Assembly (NCBI GenBank): GCA_963698435.1
Contig: CAVOQV010000011.1
Coordinates: 124,001 to 188,000, forward strand
Direction: 5' to 3'
DNA from: Sva-07 sp963698435
GTDB lineage: Bacteria > Actinomycetota > Acidimicrobiia > Acidimicrobiales > Ilumatobacteraceae
Length of the DNA: 64,000 nt
Part shown: in pieces, positions 43,638-52,960 of the stretch
How the letters are laid out: the number at the start of each line of letters is the position of its first letter
Numbering within the stretch: position 1 is the first letter of the stretch
Position numbers and translations under genes: made by a program
The notes under the pieces: generated by a model
Databases searched by the model: none
Told to the model about the DNA's origin: nothing
Seen by the model: the letters and a program-made list of their open reading frames with translations, nothing else

Positions 43638-44897
43638 GTGTCCGACGGTCATCATGGGGGAGTGTCCGCTCGTCGTCGCTCTCGTCTCGTTGCAGTCGTC
43701 GGCACGCTCGTGCTCGCAGCGTGCTCGGCGCCGACGGCCGAGTCCGAAGGTCCGCCGACCGATTCGACGCCGTCGTCGACCGAACTGTTCGACATCGCCG
43801 AACCCGATCCACTGCCGTTTCCCGGCTATGCGATCGATCGCGTCACCATCGCCCCGCTCCCGGCGCCCGGGCAGCCGGGAGCCACCGACGCTCCGTTGCT
43901 CACAGGCTGGGCGGCGTTCGACGCAACGCTCGAGCAGGCCGTGCTCGGCGGTGGGTCCGACGCCGTGTCGGTCGCCGTCTCGATCGACGGCGAGATCGTG
44001 CACGAAGCAGCGATGGGAGCCCGGGTTCCCGGCACGTTCGACGCGGTCGAGACCACCGACAAGTTCCGTATCGCCAGCATCTCCAAGACGATCACGGCGA
44101 TCACGGCGCTGCAGTTGGTGGAAGAGGGACTCGTCGGCCTCGACGACCCGATCGGCTCGATCGCCGCCGACGCCGTCGGGGTCGGCGCGCCGAGTGCCGG
44201 CGTCCCAGAACTCACCGTGCGGCGGCTGTTGACACACACCTCGGGGTTCCCGAAGTACGAGAGCCTCTTCTTCCGCAACCAGGTCGGTTCGTGCGACGAA
44301 GCGGCGGTCGTCGGCATGACGCGATCACTGCAGGGCGCCGGCTTCCGATACAGCAACATGAACTTCTGCGTTCTCGGGTTGGTGATCGAACAACTCACGG
44401 GTCAGGACTACGAACAAGTCGTGTACGAACGCTTGCTCACCCCGCTCGGGATCTCGGGTATGCGCCTCGCTCCGACCCATGATCCCGGTCCCGGCGAGGT
44501 GGTCCATCGCAGCGTGCCGGGCCGAAACTACATGGAGGTCCTCGGCGCTGCCGGGGCATGGGTGGCGTCGCCGTCGGACATCGTGACGATCTTCGACTCG
44601 CTCGATCCGACCACGCCAGGGTGGAAGCCGTTGGAGCCGGACATGGTCGCCCAGATGAAGAACGCCGCCAACGACCCGCTGTCGCCCAGCCGGGGCTATG
44701 GCATGGGCATCATCCTCTACGGCGGCGGTGCTGCCGGTCATACGGGCACCATCGAGAGCACCCACGCGATGGTGCTCGATCGCGCTGACAACGTCACGTG
44801 GGCCGTGACCGTCAGCGGTGAGAACCCGAGCGAGACCGTGCGCCTCGCCGGAATGTTCGACCGCGCACTCGCCGCGGGTGGTTTCGTGGCAGGTTGA
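43638..44897 (+). CDS. Serine hydrolase, beta-lactamase/penicillin-binding type lipoprotein
   Basis: About 419 residues. A signal peptide ends in a lipobox (TLVLAACS). The class C-like fold shows RIASISKTITAITALQLVEE (SxxK nucleophile), FRYSNMNFCVLGLVIEQLTG (YxN) and AAGHTGTIEST (HTG in place of KTG). Predicted to work outside the membrane as a peptidase or esterase; true beta-lactamase activity is not implied. GTG 43662 is an alternative start, but GGGGGA is too close to it to be its ribosome site. Transcribed away from family B repeats. Confidence 0.87.
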   Translation: MSDGHHGGVSARRRSRLVAVVGTLVLAACSAPTAESEGPPTDSTPSSTELFDIAEPDPLPFPGYAIDRVTIAPLPAPGQPGATDAPLLTGWAAFDATLEQAVLGGGSDAVSVAVSIDGEIVHEAAMGARVPGTFDAVETTDKFRIASISKTITAITALQLVEEGLVGLDDPIGSIAADAVGVGAPSAGVPELTVRRLLTHTSGFPKYESLFFRNQVGSCDEAAVVGMTRSLQGAGFRYSNMNFCVLGLVIEQLTGQDYEQVVYERLLTPLGISGMRLAPTHDPGPGEVVHRSVPGRNYMEVLGAAGAWVASPSDIVTIFDSLDPTTPGWKPLEPDMVAQMKNAANDPLSPSRGYGMGIILYGGGAAGHTGTIESTHAMVLDRADNVTWAVTVSGENPSETVRLAGMFDRALAAGGFVAG

Positions 44898-44924
44898 CCG
44901 CGGCTGTCGCTCGCGCTGTCGTGC

Positions 44925-46658
44925 TCAGACCTCGACGACGGTCACCAGGCCGGTGTTGCCGTCGACCTCGACGAGTGCACCGTCGGGGATCATTCTCGTC
45001 GCGTCGGTGGCCGACACCACGCAGGGCAGCCCGAGCTCGCGGCTGACGATGATGGCGTGACTCAGGGTTGCGCCGACGTCGACGACGACTGCTCCGGCGG
45101 TGACGAACAGCGGTGTCCAGGCCGGGTCGGTGTGTGGCGCGACCAGCACGTCGCCGGGGTCGAGTGCCGACGGGTCGCCAGGGTCGAGCACGACGCGGGC
45201 GGTGCCTCGATACGTGCCCGACGACCCGGGCATGCCCTGCATGGTGCCCCCGGCACTCAGAACCTCGACGGTGTTGACGCCCTTGCGTGGCCACGTGTCG
45301 ACAGGTGGGCAGTCGCCGTCGAAGATGAAGGGCGGCTCCAACGTCTGGAGATGATCGAAGTGCGCCTGACGTTCGGCGATCGTCTGCCGGGCCCAACTGG
45401 GATCGTCCAACGCCTGGTCGACCTCGTCGAGGAACAGCATGCAGATGTCGCGTGGCTCACCGGCGCCGTCCGCTTCGACGAGGCGCCTGCCGAGTTCCCA
45501 CGCCGCCAGACGACACTCGTGGATCACCTTGATGATCGACGTCTTCGACCGTTCGCGCCCAGGGACGAAGCGGGCCGCTGACGCGACGCCGGCGAGGAAC
45601 TGGCCCTGGGCCTCGGGGTCTCCCGCCAGCGCCTCGGTGACACGGGCGACGATCGCATCGCGCTCGTGCTCTCTTTCGGCGTGGCGACGCTCAGGTGATT
45701 CTTGGTTGCCGGCGAAGCGCATCCGGTCGATCGCCGACAGCACGAGTTCCGGTTTGGTCTCCCAGACGTGGGCGTGGAGGTCCCATTCGTTGGGACCGCG
45801 AGAGCCGAACCGGAACATGAAGTCGTCGAGGCCGGAGAGGAAGGCGGTCGCGTCCGAGTCGTCGAGGTCGTGCAACCGCGTCATGAGTCGTGCCACGCCC
45901 TCGTCGAAGGCGGTCGTGAGTGCAGGTGAGTTGGCGACGACACGAGACAGGTCCCACATCGCATAGCTGGGTGCTGCCGAGTCGACGTCACCGACCGCGC
46001 CGATGATCTTGAGCGTCAGGGTCGGTTCCCCAATGGCATCGGCGACTGCGGCGATGATGCCAGGTCCGATCGTGGCACAAGCGCTCTGGTTGATGTGCTG
46101 GTCGAACATTCGGCGGATCGTGGGGATGTGAGAAGTCGCAAACGCGACCAGTTCGGGGTGCGACATCGCCGCGAAGTCGGGCCGGTCGGCGCGTGCGGCC
46201 TCCGCGACCTCTCGGTCCTGTTCGAGATCGGGCTGCTCGGTGGTGGTCAGCGCCCAGCCCATCCACGCCTCGAGCTCTGCCGTGGCGCGAGGGCTGTCCC
46301 ACCAGTCGCCGATCACCACTGGTGGCACGTCGGGGTGATCGCCGAAGTAGATGTCGTCGACCGTGCTCGCCGTCATACCAGGCGCTCGATACCCGAACAC
46401 CCGGTTGAGCGACGCGTTCAGATAGGCGTACCCACCGAACAGGCCGCTGACCTCTGGCCGGGCCTGACTGAGTTCGTCCTCGGCAAAGCCGAGCCGATTG
46501 ACGGCGCAATCGCGCCACCCGAGGATGGTTCCGGACTCCCACACGATGTCCCAGCCGAGCGGTGACGGCGGTTCGGGCAGCACTTCACCGACGTTTGCCC
46601 TGGTCCAGAACGACAGGCGCGAACTCGGTGGATTGTCCTTGATCCAGCGGACTGGCAT
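44925..46658 (-). CDS. PEP-utilising enzyme mobile-domain protein without ATP-grasp domain
   Basis: 577 residues. The opening FWTRANVGEVLPEPPSPLGW resembles the middle region of rifampin phosphotransferase and PEP synthase-like enzymes. The C-terminal 90 residues form the swivelling phosphohistidine domain: GDVLVAPHTDPAWTPLF, then GATLSHAIIVSRELGLPCVV with the phosphorylatable His. The ATP-binding N-terminal domain of those enzymes is absent, and no gene nearby encodes one. The strong GGGGAAGGGGAAGC site fixes ATG 46658 rather than the longer frame. Substrate and phosphate donor are unknown. The CoA transferase gene lies 59 bases upstream, transcribed the same way. Confidence 0.82.
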   Translation of the reverse strand: MPVRWIKDNPPSSRLSFWTRANVGEVLPEPPSPLGWDIVWESGTILGWRDCAVNRLGFAEDELSQARPEVSGLFGGYAYLNASLNRVFGYRAPGMTASTVDDIYFGDHPDVPPVVIGDWWDSPRATAELEAWMGWALTTTEQPDLEQDREVAEAARADRPDFAAMSHPELVAFATSHIPTIRRMFDQHINQSACATIGPGIIAAVADAIGEPTLTLKIIGAVGDVDSAAPSYAMWDLSRVVANSPALTTAFDEGVARLMTRLHDLDDSDATAFLSGLDDFMFRFGSRGPNEWDLHAHVWETKPELVLSAIDRMRFAGNQESPERRHAEREHERDAIVARVTEALAGDPEAQGQFLAGVASAARFVPGRERSKTSIIKVIHECRLAAWELGRRLVEADGAGEPRDICMLFLDEVDQALDDPSWARQTIAERQAHFDHLQTLEPPFIFDGDCPPVDTWPRKGVNTVEVLSAGGTMQGMPGSSGTYRGTARVVLDPGDPSALDPGDVLVAPHTDPAWTPLFVTAGAVVVDVGATLSHAIIVSRELGLPCVVSATDATRMIPDGALVEVDGNTGLVTVVEV

Positions 46659-46717
46659 GCTTCCCCTTCCCCGCGGCGCTCGGATGAGCGCCCAATCCCG
46701 CTTCGCACGATACACGC

Positions 46718-47911
46718 TCAGAAAATGACGGATGACTCGCGCAGCACTGCGGGGTCGAGGCCGAGTTCGAGTGCGATCTCGTCGCTGTGTTGGCCGAACG
46801 CCGGGGCGTGACCGCCGATTCGCTGCGGAGTGGCCGACAGGCGCGCGGCGGCGCGCGGCTCACGGACCCGTCCCGCCTGCGGGTGGTCGCGCTCGACGAA
46901 GACGTCGTTGTGGACGACCTGCGGATCGTGGTGGATCGCGTTCAGCGAGGTGACCGTCGAAGCGGGGACGTCGTGTTCCACCGCCCTGGCCGCGAAGTCC
47001 TCGATGGTGCATGCTGCAGCCGCCTCGACGAGCACCTCGACCATCGCCGTCGTGTTCGCCATCCGCGACATGACGTCGGCGAAGCGCGGATCGTCGGCGA
47101 CCTCGGGTCGACCCAGCGCAGCGCACAGTCCTCGGAACTCCGAGTCGGTGACCGGCGATGCCGCAGCGAAGCCGTCGGCCAGACGGGTCACCGAGTAGTT
47201 CGCGGCGATCGTCGGTGAGCGGGTCGCGTCGTCGTCGAGCAGCGCTGCGTCCATCGCCGAGTCGGGCCACATGAACGCGATCGCCGTGTCGAGCATCGCG
47301 AGTTCGATGTGCTGGCCGCCCGCGCGACCGGTCGCCCGCGCGAACAGCGCTGCCGTGATCGCCTGCGCAGCGGTGTATGCGGTGGTCTTGTCGCAGATCA
47401 GCGTGCGGTACAGCGCCGGTTCCCCGCTGACAGGGTCACCCTGCACGCTCGCGAGGCCCGACGCCGCCTGGATCACGTTGTCGTACACCCTCCGTGTGCT
47501 GTACGGCCCGTCCTGGCCGTAACCGGAGATCGAGGCGTAGATCAGGTCGGGGTTGCGGGCACTGACGTCGTCGAAACCGAGTCCGAGTCGATCCATCGCG
47601 CCGGGTCGGAAGTTCTGGATCAGGACGTCGGCATCGTCGATCAAGCGGAGCACCACGTCCCTGCCGGCCTGTTGTTTGAGGTCGACGACGATCGAACGCT
47701 TGCCGCGGTTGTTGTTGGCGAAGATGCCGGTCATTCCGCCCTTGCTCGTGCCCAGGAAGCGCATGATGTCGCCGAGTCCAGGCGACTCGACCTTGACGAC
47801 GTCTGCGCCCTGGTCGGCGAGCATCATCGCCGCCAACGGGCCCGAGATCATCACCGACAGGTCGACCACCTTGATGCCGTCGAGCGGCCCCGTGTTCCCC
47901 GAAATCCCCAT
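46718..47911 (-). CDS. Family III CoA transferase (CaiB/BaiF)
   Basis: Moves CoA between carboxylic acids. 397 residues. LDGIKVVDLSVMISGPLAAM and LADQGADVVKVESPGLGD form the N-terminal CoA-binding fold. NRGKRSIVVDLKQQAGRDVV and SISGYGQDGPYS are family landmarks, and the catalytic Asp is in YRTLICDKTTAYTAAQAITA. The acyl group is not predictable. It may act with the adjacent PEP-enzyme-like gene, but the pairing is only positional. The GTPase gene diverges from it 40 bases away. Confidence 0.92.
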   Translation of the reverse strand: MGISGNTGPLDGIKVVDLSVMISGPLAAMMLADQGADVVKVESPGLGDIMRFLGTSKGGMTGIFANNNRGKRSIVVDLKQQAGRDVVLRLIDDADVLIQNFRPGAMDRLGLGFDDVSARNPDLIYASISGYGQDGPYSTRRVYDNVIQAASGLASVQGDPVSGEPALYRTLICDKTTAYTAAQAITAALFARATGRAGGQHIELAMLDTAIAFMWPDSAMDAALLDDDATRSPTIAANYSVTRLADGFAAASPVTDSEFRGLCAALGRPEVADDPRFADVMSRMANTTAMVEVLVEAAAACTIEDFAARAVEHDVPASTVTSLNAIHHDPQVVHNDVFVERDHPQAGRVREPRAAARLSATPQRIGGHAPAFGQHSDEIALELGLDPAVLRESSVIF

Positions 47912-47951
47912 GGCCGCATGCTTGCACCTGGATGGGTGGCATCATGCAGCC

Positions 47952-48860
47952 GTGCTGTCCGAGCCGATCCCGCTGACGGTCATCGGCGGCTACCTCGGGT
48001 CCGGCAAGACCACGCTGCTGAATCAGCTCCTGCGACACCCCGGTGGTCGGCGTCTCGGCGTGATCGTGAACGATTTCGGTTCACTGGCGATCGATGCAGA
48101 CCTTCTGGAGAGCGTCGCCGGTGACGGGTTGATCAGCCTCCCGAACGGTTGTGTCTGCTGCACGGTCGGCGCTGGATTGCGCGAGGCGCTCGACGCACTG
48201 GCGATCAGCGCCTCGCGGCCCGATCACATCGTGATCGAGGTCAGTGGGGTCGCCGATCCCGCCGTGGCGGCCGCGTGGGGGACGGTGCCCCCGTTCGAGC
48301 CTGCCGGCGTGGTCGTCCTGGCGGATGCAACGTCGGTCGTCGAGCGGGCGCGAGACCGTTACGTCGGCGGCGAGGTGACGCGCCAGATCGCCGGCGCCGA
48401 CTTCGTCGTGGTCACGAAGTCGGATGCCTGTGACGATCGGCAGCTCGCGGCAGTCGACGGGTGGGTGGCGGAGACGAGCGGGGGAGCACCGTCGATCCGC
48501 GTCGTCCACGGACGCGTGCACGCTGACGTGATCCTCGGCACCGGGTCGCTTCGGTCCGTGCCGGCACCCGACGAATCGGCAAGGCACGAGGATCGGTACG
48601 AAACGTGGTCGTGGACTTCGAACGAACCAGTGGCGCGCCGCGTGATCGACCGTTTCGTCGAGGCCCTCCCGGCCGAGGTGATGCGCGTGAAGGGACGGGT
48701 GCTCCTCGACGACGGCACCTGGATCCTCGTTCAGGTGGTCGGGCGCCGCGCCGACGTGACGCCGACCGCTCCTGCCGATCGCTCCGAACTCGTGGCCATC
48801 GCCCTCCGGAACTCCTCGCCGACCCCCGGCCCGAACCCGTTCGCGCTGCATTTCGGGTGA
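47952..48860 (+). CDS. CobW/COG0523-family GTPase (metal chaperone)
   Basis: 302 residues from GTG 47952. Walker A is TVIGGYLGSGKTTLLNQLL. NGCVCCTVGAGLREALDAL contains the conserved metal-binding CxCC. IVIEVSGVADP and VVVTKSDACDD are switch II and base-specificity elements. Family members hand zinc, cobalt or other metals to client enzymes; a metal-dependent amidohydrolase is encoded convergently next door, which could be a client. The last codons (FALHFG) fall inside family A repeat copy 3. Confidence 0.9.
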   Translation: MLSEPIPLTVIGGYLGSGKTTLLNQLLRHPGGRRLGVIVNDFGSLAIDADLLESVAGDGLISLPNGCVCCTVGAGLREALDALAISASRPDHIVIEVSGVADPAVAAAWGTVPPFEPAGVVVLADATSVVERARDRYVGGEVTRQIAGADFVVVTKSDACDDRQLAAVDGWVAETSGGAPSIRVVHGRVHADVILGTGSLRSVPAPDESARHEDRYETWSWTSNEPVARRVIDRFVEALPAEVMRVKGRVLLDDGTWILVQVVGRRADVTPTAPADRSELVAIALRNSSPTPGPNPFALHFG

Positions 48861-48893
48861 CCCGTCCCACCCAGATCCGCACGCAAACGTGAA
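48846..48893. repeat. Family A palindrome copy 3, overlapping the GTPase stop
   Basis: Read on the minus strand it matches copy 2: ACGTTTGCGTGCGGAT at the left, GGGTGGGACGGGTCACCCGA in the core. The outer right arm is degenerate because it lies inside the coding end of the GTPase gene. It is between convergent genes. Confidence 0.75.
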
Positions 48894-48911
48894 GAGGAAG
48901 GTGCGGTTGGG

Positions 48912-50570
48912 TCAGGGGCGGGCGGCTTCGAAGGGGGTGCCACCGACGACGGTGCCCCACACCCCGATGTCCTTGATCGCCATCGGGTCGACGGTGAGCG
49001 GATCGTCCTCGAGGATCGTGAAGTCGGCCGCCTTGCCGCACTCGATCGTGCCGAACTCGGCGTCGAGGTGCATCTGGTAGGCGGAGCCGAGCGTCACCGC
49101 ACGCAGCGCCGACTCGGCCGAGATCCGCTCGTGCTCGCCGAGGACGCGGCCCGATGGCGTAACCCGATTGACGGCACACCACATCGTGTGCAGCTGCCCG
49201 AGTGGCGTGATGTTCGCGTCGGAGTGCAGCGAGAACGACACGCCTTCACGCTCTGCGGTGGCGGCCGCTTCCATCCGGCGGGCCCGTTCCGGCCCGACGG
49301 TGATGTCGTGGTGCTGGTCGCCCCAGTACCAGAGGTGGTTGGCGAAGATGTTGGCGCACATCCCGAGCTTGGCCATCCGCCGGTACTGCGCCGCCGAGGT
49401 GAGCTGGCAGTGCTGCACCGTGTGGCGGTGGTCGAGCCACGGGTGCTCGATGACGAGCTGTTCCACGGTGTCGATCCATGCATCGATCGTGAGGTCGCCG
49501 TTGCAGTGCGCGTGGATGTTGATGCCCCGCTCGTGAAACGGCCGAGCGATCTCGACCAACTGGTCGGGCGGCACCATCCACTGTCCGTGATCGGCGCCGG
49601 TGTAGTAGCCGGGCCAGCTCATCTTGGCGGTGAAGCCCTGGATCGAACCGTCGAGCACGATCTTGAGCCCCGCGGTGCGCAGCTTGTCGGTGTCGCCGGC
49701 CGCGAGCTTCAGGAGCAGGTCGGCAGCGTCGGACCAATCGGAACTCCCTGGCGGCAGGCCGTGGAGATGACGTTGCAGGATGCGGGCCGGGTAGTCGTCG
49801 CGGTCCACGACGTCGTGCCAGTCGGCGACCTCCTCGGGCCGGGTCAGCCCGAAGCTGCCGAGGTCGCAGAGCATCGTCGTGCCGGTGTTGGCACACAGCT
49901 GGCCGAGTGCCTCCAGCGATCGTGGGTCGGTCATCGCGCGCCCGATCACTGCGATGCCCGAGCGGGCCAGCGCGATCGCCGGCATCTCCTGGAGTTCGCC
50001 GTTCGGGTCGCCGTTGGCGTCGCGGGCGACCCCCGGGGTCGTCACTGCGCGGGTGATCTCGTGGCGTTCGAGCATCGCCGTGTTGACCGTGGCGAGATGG
50101 GCGCTCGCATGGAACACGAAGATCGGACGGTCGGTCGAGACCCGGTCGAGGTGCTCCCGGGTCAGGCGTTCCTCGCCGGTGAAGTAGATCGGGTCGAACC
50201 CGCCGACCACGATCGGGTCAGACGAGCCCTGCGTCTCGTCGTCGAGCTCGCGGAGGCGGTCGAGGAACGCGTCATAGGTCCGGATCCCGGGTGTGACGCC
50301 CCCGTCGACGCGGTGGCGGTCGAACCAGCCGACGTAGGGGAGCAGTGCGAACGCCCCCTCGAGTCGGTGGCCGTGCGCTTCGATCATCCCCGGCGTCAGC
50401 ACGTGGTCGGCGAATCGTCGATCGATCTCGTGCGGCCCCCAGCTCGCGCACTCCTCCAACGTCCCCGCCGCGAGGATCTTGCCGTCGCGCACCGAGACGG
50501 CCTCGACCTCCGGTTGGGCAGGGTCCATCGTGACGATGGTCCGGGCGGGGTAGATCGTGGTGTCGCTCAC
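48912..50570 (-). CDS. Amidohydrolase family 3 protein (YtcJ-like)
   Basis: 552 residues from GTG 50570. A metal-dependent hydrolase of the amidohydrolase superfamily. VSVRDGKILAAGTLEE and VLTPGMIEAHGHRLEGAFAL are the N-terminal small domain and first metal His pair. GINIHAHCNGDLTIDAWIDT, DHRHTVQHCQL and SFSLHSDANITPLGQL provide later metal ligands, and ALRAVTLGSAYQMHLDAEFG then GTIECGKAADFTILEDDPL close the fold. The exoenzyme-like members act on N-substituted formamides or similar amides; the substrate here is unknown. Confidence 0.9.
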   Translation of the reverse strand: MSDTTIYPARTIVTMDPAQPEVEAVSVRDGKILAAGTLEECASWGPHEIDRRFADHVLTPGMIEAHGHRLEGAFALLPYVGWFDRHRVDGGVTPGIRTYDAFLDRLRELDDETQGSSDPIVVGGFDPIYFTGEERLTREHLDRVSTDRPIFVFHASAHLATVNTAMLERHEITRAVTTPGVARDANGDPNGELQEMPAIALARSGIAVIGRAMTDPRSLEALGQLCANTGTTMLCDLGSFGLTRPEEVADWHDVVDRDDYPARILQRHLHGLPPGSSDWSDAADLLLKLAAGDTDKLRTAGLKIVLDGSIQGFTAKMSWPGYYTGADHGQWMVPPDQLVEIARPFHERGINIHAHCNGDLTIDAWIDTVEQLVIEHPWLDHRHTVQHCQLTSAAQYRRMAKLGMCANIFANHLWYWGDQHHDITVGPERARRMEAAATAEREGVSFSLHSDANITPLGQLHTMWCAVNRVTPSGRVLGEHERISAESALRAVTLGSAYQMHLDAEFGTIECGKAADFTILEDDPLTVDPMAIKDIGVWGTVVGGTPFEAARP

Positions 50571-50604
50571 CCGTTCGACCGTACCCGGGCGTCCCCACGC
50601 TGTC

Positions 50605-50655
50605 TGTGTTGCAGTTCGGGTGGGCCGTCCCACCCGAGTTGCACCACGAACGTGG
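50605..50655. repeat. Family A-related palindrome, copy 4 (divergent)
   Basis: The inner arms are perfect: TCGGGTGGG (50616-50624) and CCCACCCGA (50629-50637) around CCGT. The outer arms seen in copies 1 and 2 are degenerate (TGTGTTGCAG and GTTGCACCACGAACG). It lies between the divergent amidohydrolase and receptor genes, in a 254-base gene-free stretch that otherwise shows nothing recognisable. Confidence 0.65.
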
Positions 50656-50824
50656 TTGGTACCGGCGCGGAAGGACCCGGCGAGCAGGTCGCCGTGTTCG
50701 GCGCCCTGGCGAGGTTCGGTGAAGATCCGGAGGTCGGTCGACTGCAGGACCGGGCAGAGTCGAGGCCGGCGGCACGATCACCCAGCAGCAATGGAGCCCG
50801 GCCACGTCCCAAGCGCTAGTTTCG

Positions 50825-52960
50825 GTGCTCGTGCCGGGACTGATCAGGCGAGTGGGACGTGCCCCCGGGAGGTTCGCGAGGAACATCTCGGTCGCGAGCC
50901 GCCTTGCCCTCGTGGTTGTGCTCGTTGCGCTCGTCTCGGTCGTGGTCACGTCGGTCGTCGGTCTGAATCAGGGGAGCCGCCTCGCCGACAAGGAGATCGA
51001 AGATCAGCTGTCTGCCGTGAGGGCCGCCCGATCCAACCAGGTGGCTCGATACATCGGCAGTCTCGAACGGACGATCGTCGGCCAGGCGCTCACGCCGCGG
51101 CCGGCGGTGGCCATCGAGCAGTTCTCGGAGGTCTTCACGCGACTCGACGCCGAGCCGGTGAGTGCGCGAGATCAGGCGCTGGTCGAGGAGTACTACCGCG
51201 ACGTGGTGGTGCCGGAGCTCTCCGAGGCGCGCGATCGGCCCGTCGGAGTCTCCGGCCTGGCTCCGGTGTCCCCTGCAGCGATCACCCTGCAGGCGAGCTA
51301 CGTGGTCCCGGATCCCGAGACGGGGGAGGCCCCGACGGGGCTGCCCGAATGGTCAGCGATCGACGATCCGCTCGACGCCGCCCTCAGTGAATTCGCGCTG
51401 CGCGCCGGATTCGAGGACGTCTACCTGATCGAGCCGGAGGCCTATGTCGTGGTGTACTCGACGGCGAAGGAGATCGATTTCGCAACCAGTCTCCGTGCAG
51501 GTCCACACAGTGGGTCGCAACTTGCGGCGCTGATCGACGAACTCGCCGACGATCCCACGCCCGGCGACGTGGCGGTCCGAGACTTCGCCCCCTATGCGCC
51601 GGCAGGAGATCAGCCGAGTGGCTTCGTCGGCAGTCCGATCTTCCTCGATGGGGAGCTTGCGGGCTACGTCGCTGGACGGTTCGACACCGACGAGCTCACG
51701 GCAATCATGACCAACGAGCAGACCTGGGGAACCCTCGGCGAGACAGGCGAAACCTACGTCGTCGCGTCGGATGGCACGATGCGTTCCGACGCCAGGTTGT
51801 TCCTCGAGGACCGGTCGGCGTACTTCGACCAGGTCGAGTTGGCTGGCACGGCAACCGCCGACGAGATTCGCTCGATGAGCCACTTCGACACCACTGCATT
51901 GTTTCAATCGATCGAGCTCGAGAACGCCGAGGCGGCGTTCGACGACGCGTCGGACATCGAAGAGGTCACGAACTACCTCGGCCAGGAGGTGCTGTTCGAT
52001 GGTCAGCCTGTCGAGATCGTCGGTCTCGACTGGGCGGTCGTCGCCGAAGCCGAGGTTGCCTCGATTCGTGCTCCGATCGATGAGTTCACCCGGAACCTGC
52101 TGGTTGCGATTGCCGTGTTCATCGTGGTGGTGACGTTCCTGGCCGTGCGGTGGTCCGATCGGCTGCTCGAGCCGCTGCGGATCATCTCGACGCGCCTGCG
52201 AGCCATCCGCGACGGCGGCGAGCCAAACCGCGAGCCAGAGATTCCCGACGGAAGCGCACGCGAGTTCGTCGAGCTCGCTGACGACATCGACACGATGCTG
52301 GTGACGCTCACCGAGCGGACCGCTGCCGCGCGGCAGCGTGCCGACGAACGGCGCCTGCTCCTGCGCAGGCTGCTTCCGGCGCCGATTGCCGAACGAGCGG
52401 AGGCCGGTGATCGAGATGTCGTCGAGCAGGTCGCCGAGGCGACGGTTGCGGTCATCGTGATCGGGGGACTGGGCTCGCTGGTCACCGCCGGAACCGCAGA
52501 CCGGGCACGCCAGCGGCTCGACCGGTTCGTCGCCGAAGCCGATGACCTGGCCGCCGAACGCGGCGTCGACCGGGTGCAGCTCACCGGCGACGCGTATGTC
52601 GCTGCATGCGGGACCATTCGCCCCCACCTCGACCACGCAGCACGTACGGCGGACTTCGTGTTCGATGTGCTCGAGATGCTGCGCGACCTCGATCCGGAGG
52701 GCGACCTGTACGTGCGGGCTGGTCTCGACGTCGGGCCCATCACCGTGGGCCTCACCGGTGGCGCCCGGTTGATCCACGACACGTGGGGGGCCACAGTGCA
52801 GCTCGCCACCGATCTGGCCCGCAGCGCACGCCCGGGTGAGGTCCTCGTCTCCGAGGCGTGTCGGGCCCGGCTGCCAACGAACTATCGATTCGAGCCGACG
52901 CCTCGCGATGGCGTGAGCGTGATGAGCAGTGTCGTGGCCGAGAGCGAGGTGTCGCCGTGA
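50825..52960 (+). CDS. Membrane receptor with HAMP and degenerate class III cyclase domain
   Basis: 711 residues. One membrane helix (about residues 25-47), a large exported sensor region (about 48-420, Cache-like in position), a second helix (NLLVAIAVFIVVVTFLAV, about 423-443), a HAMP-like linker and a C-terminal cyclase fold from about residue 535. In the cyclase fold the first metal Asp is replaced (VIVIGGLGS for FADIVGF), the substrate Lys is Gln (QLTGDAYVA), the transition-state Asn and Arg are Gln and Asp (HDTWGATVQLATDLAR), while the second metal Asp and the Asp before WG remain. Catalysis is therefore unlikely. GTG 50825 starts it; the channel gene overlaps its stop. Confidence 0.85.
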   Translation: MLVPGLIRRVGRAPGRFARNISVASRLALVVVLVALVSVVVTSVVGLNQGSRLADKEIEDQLSAVRAARSNQVARYIGSLERTIVGQALTPRPAVAIEQFSEVFTRLDAEPVSARDQALVEEYYRDVVVPELSEARDRPVGVSGLAPVSPAAITLQASYVVPDPETGEAPTGLPEWSAIDDPLDAALSEFALRAGFEDVYLIEPEAYVVVYSTAKEIDFATSLRAGPHSGSQLAALIDELADDPTPGDVAVRDFAPYAPAGDQPSGFVGSPIFLDGELAGYVAGRFDTDELTAIMTNEQTWGTLGETGETYVVASDGTMRSDARLFLEDRSAYFDQVELAGTATADEIRSMSHFDTTALFQSIELENAEAAFDDASDIEEVTNYLGQEVLFDGQPVEIVGLDWAVVAEAEVASIRAPIDEFTRNLLVAIAVFIVVVTFLAVRWSDRLLEPLRIISTRLRAIRDGGEPNREPEIPDGSAREFVELADDIDTMLVTLTERTAAARQRADERRLLLRRLLPAPIAERAEAGDRDVVEQVAEATVAVIVIGGLGSLVTAGTADRARQRLDRFVAEADDLAAERGVDRVQLTGDAYVAACGTIRPHLDHAARTADFVFDVLEMLRDLDPEGDLYVRAGLDVGPITVGLTGGARLIHDTWGATVQLATDLARSARPGEVLVSEACRARLPTNYRFEPTPRDGVSVMSSVVAESEVSP

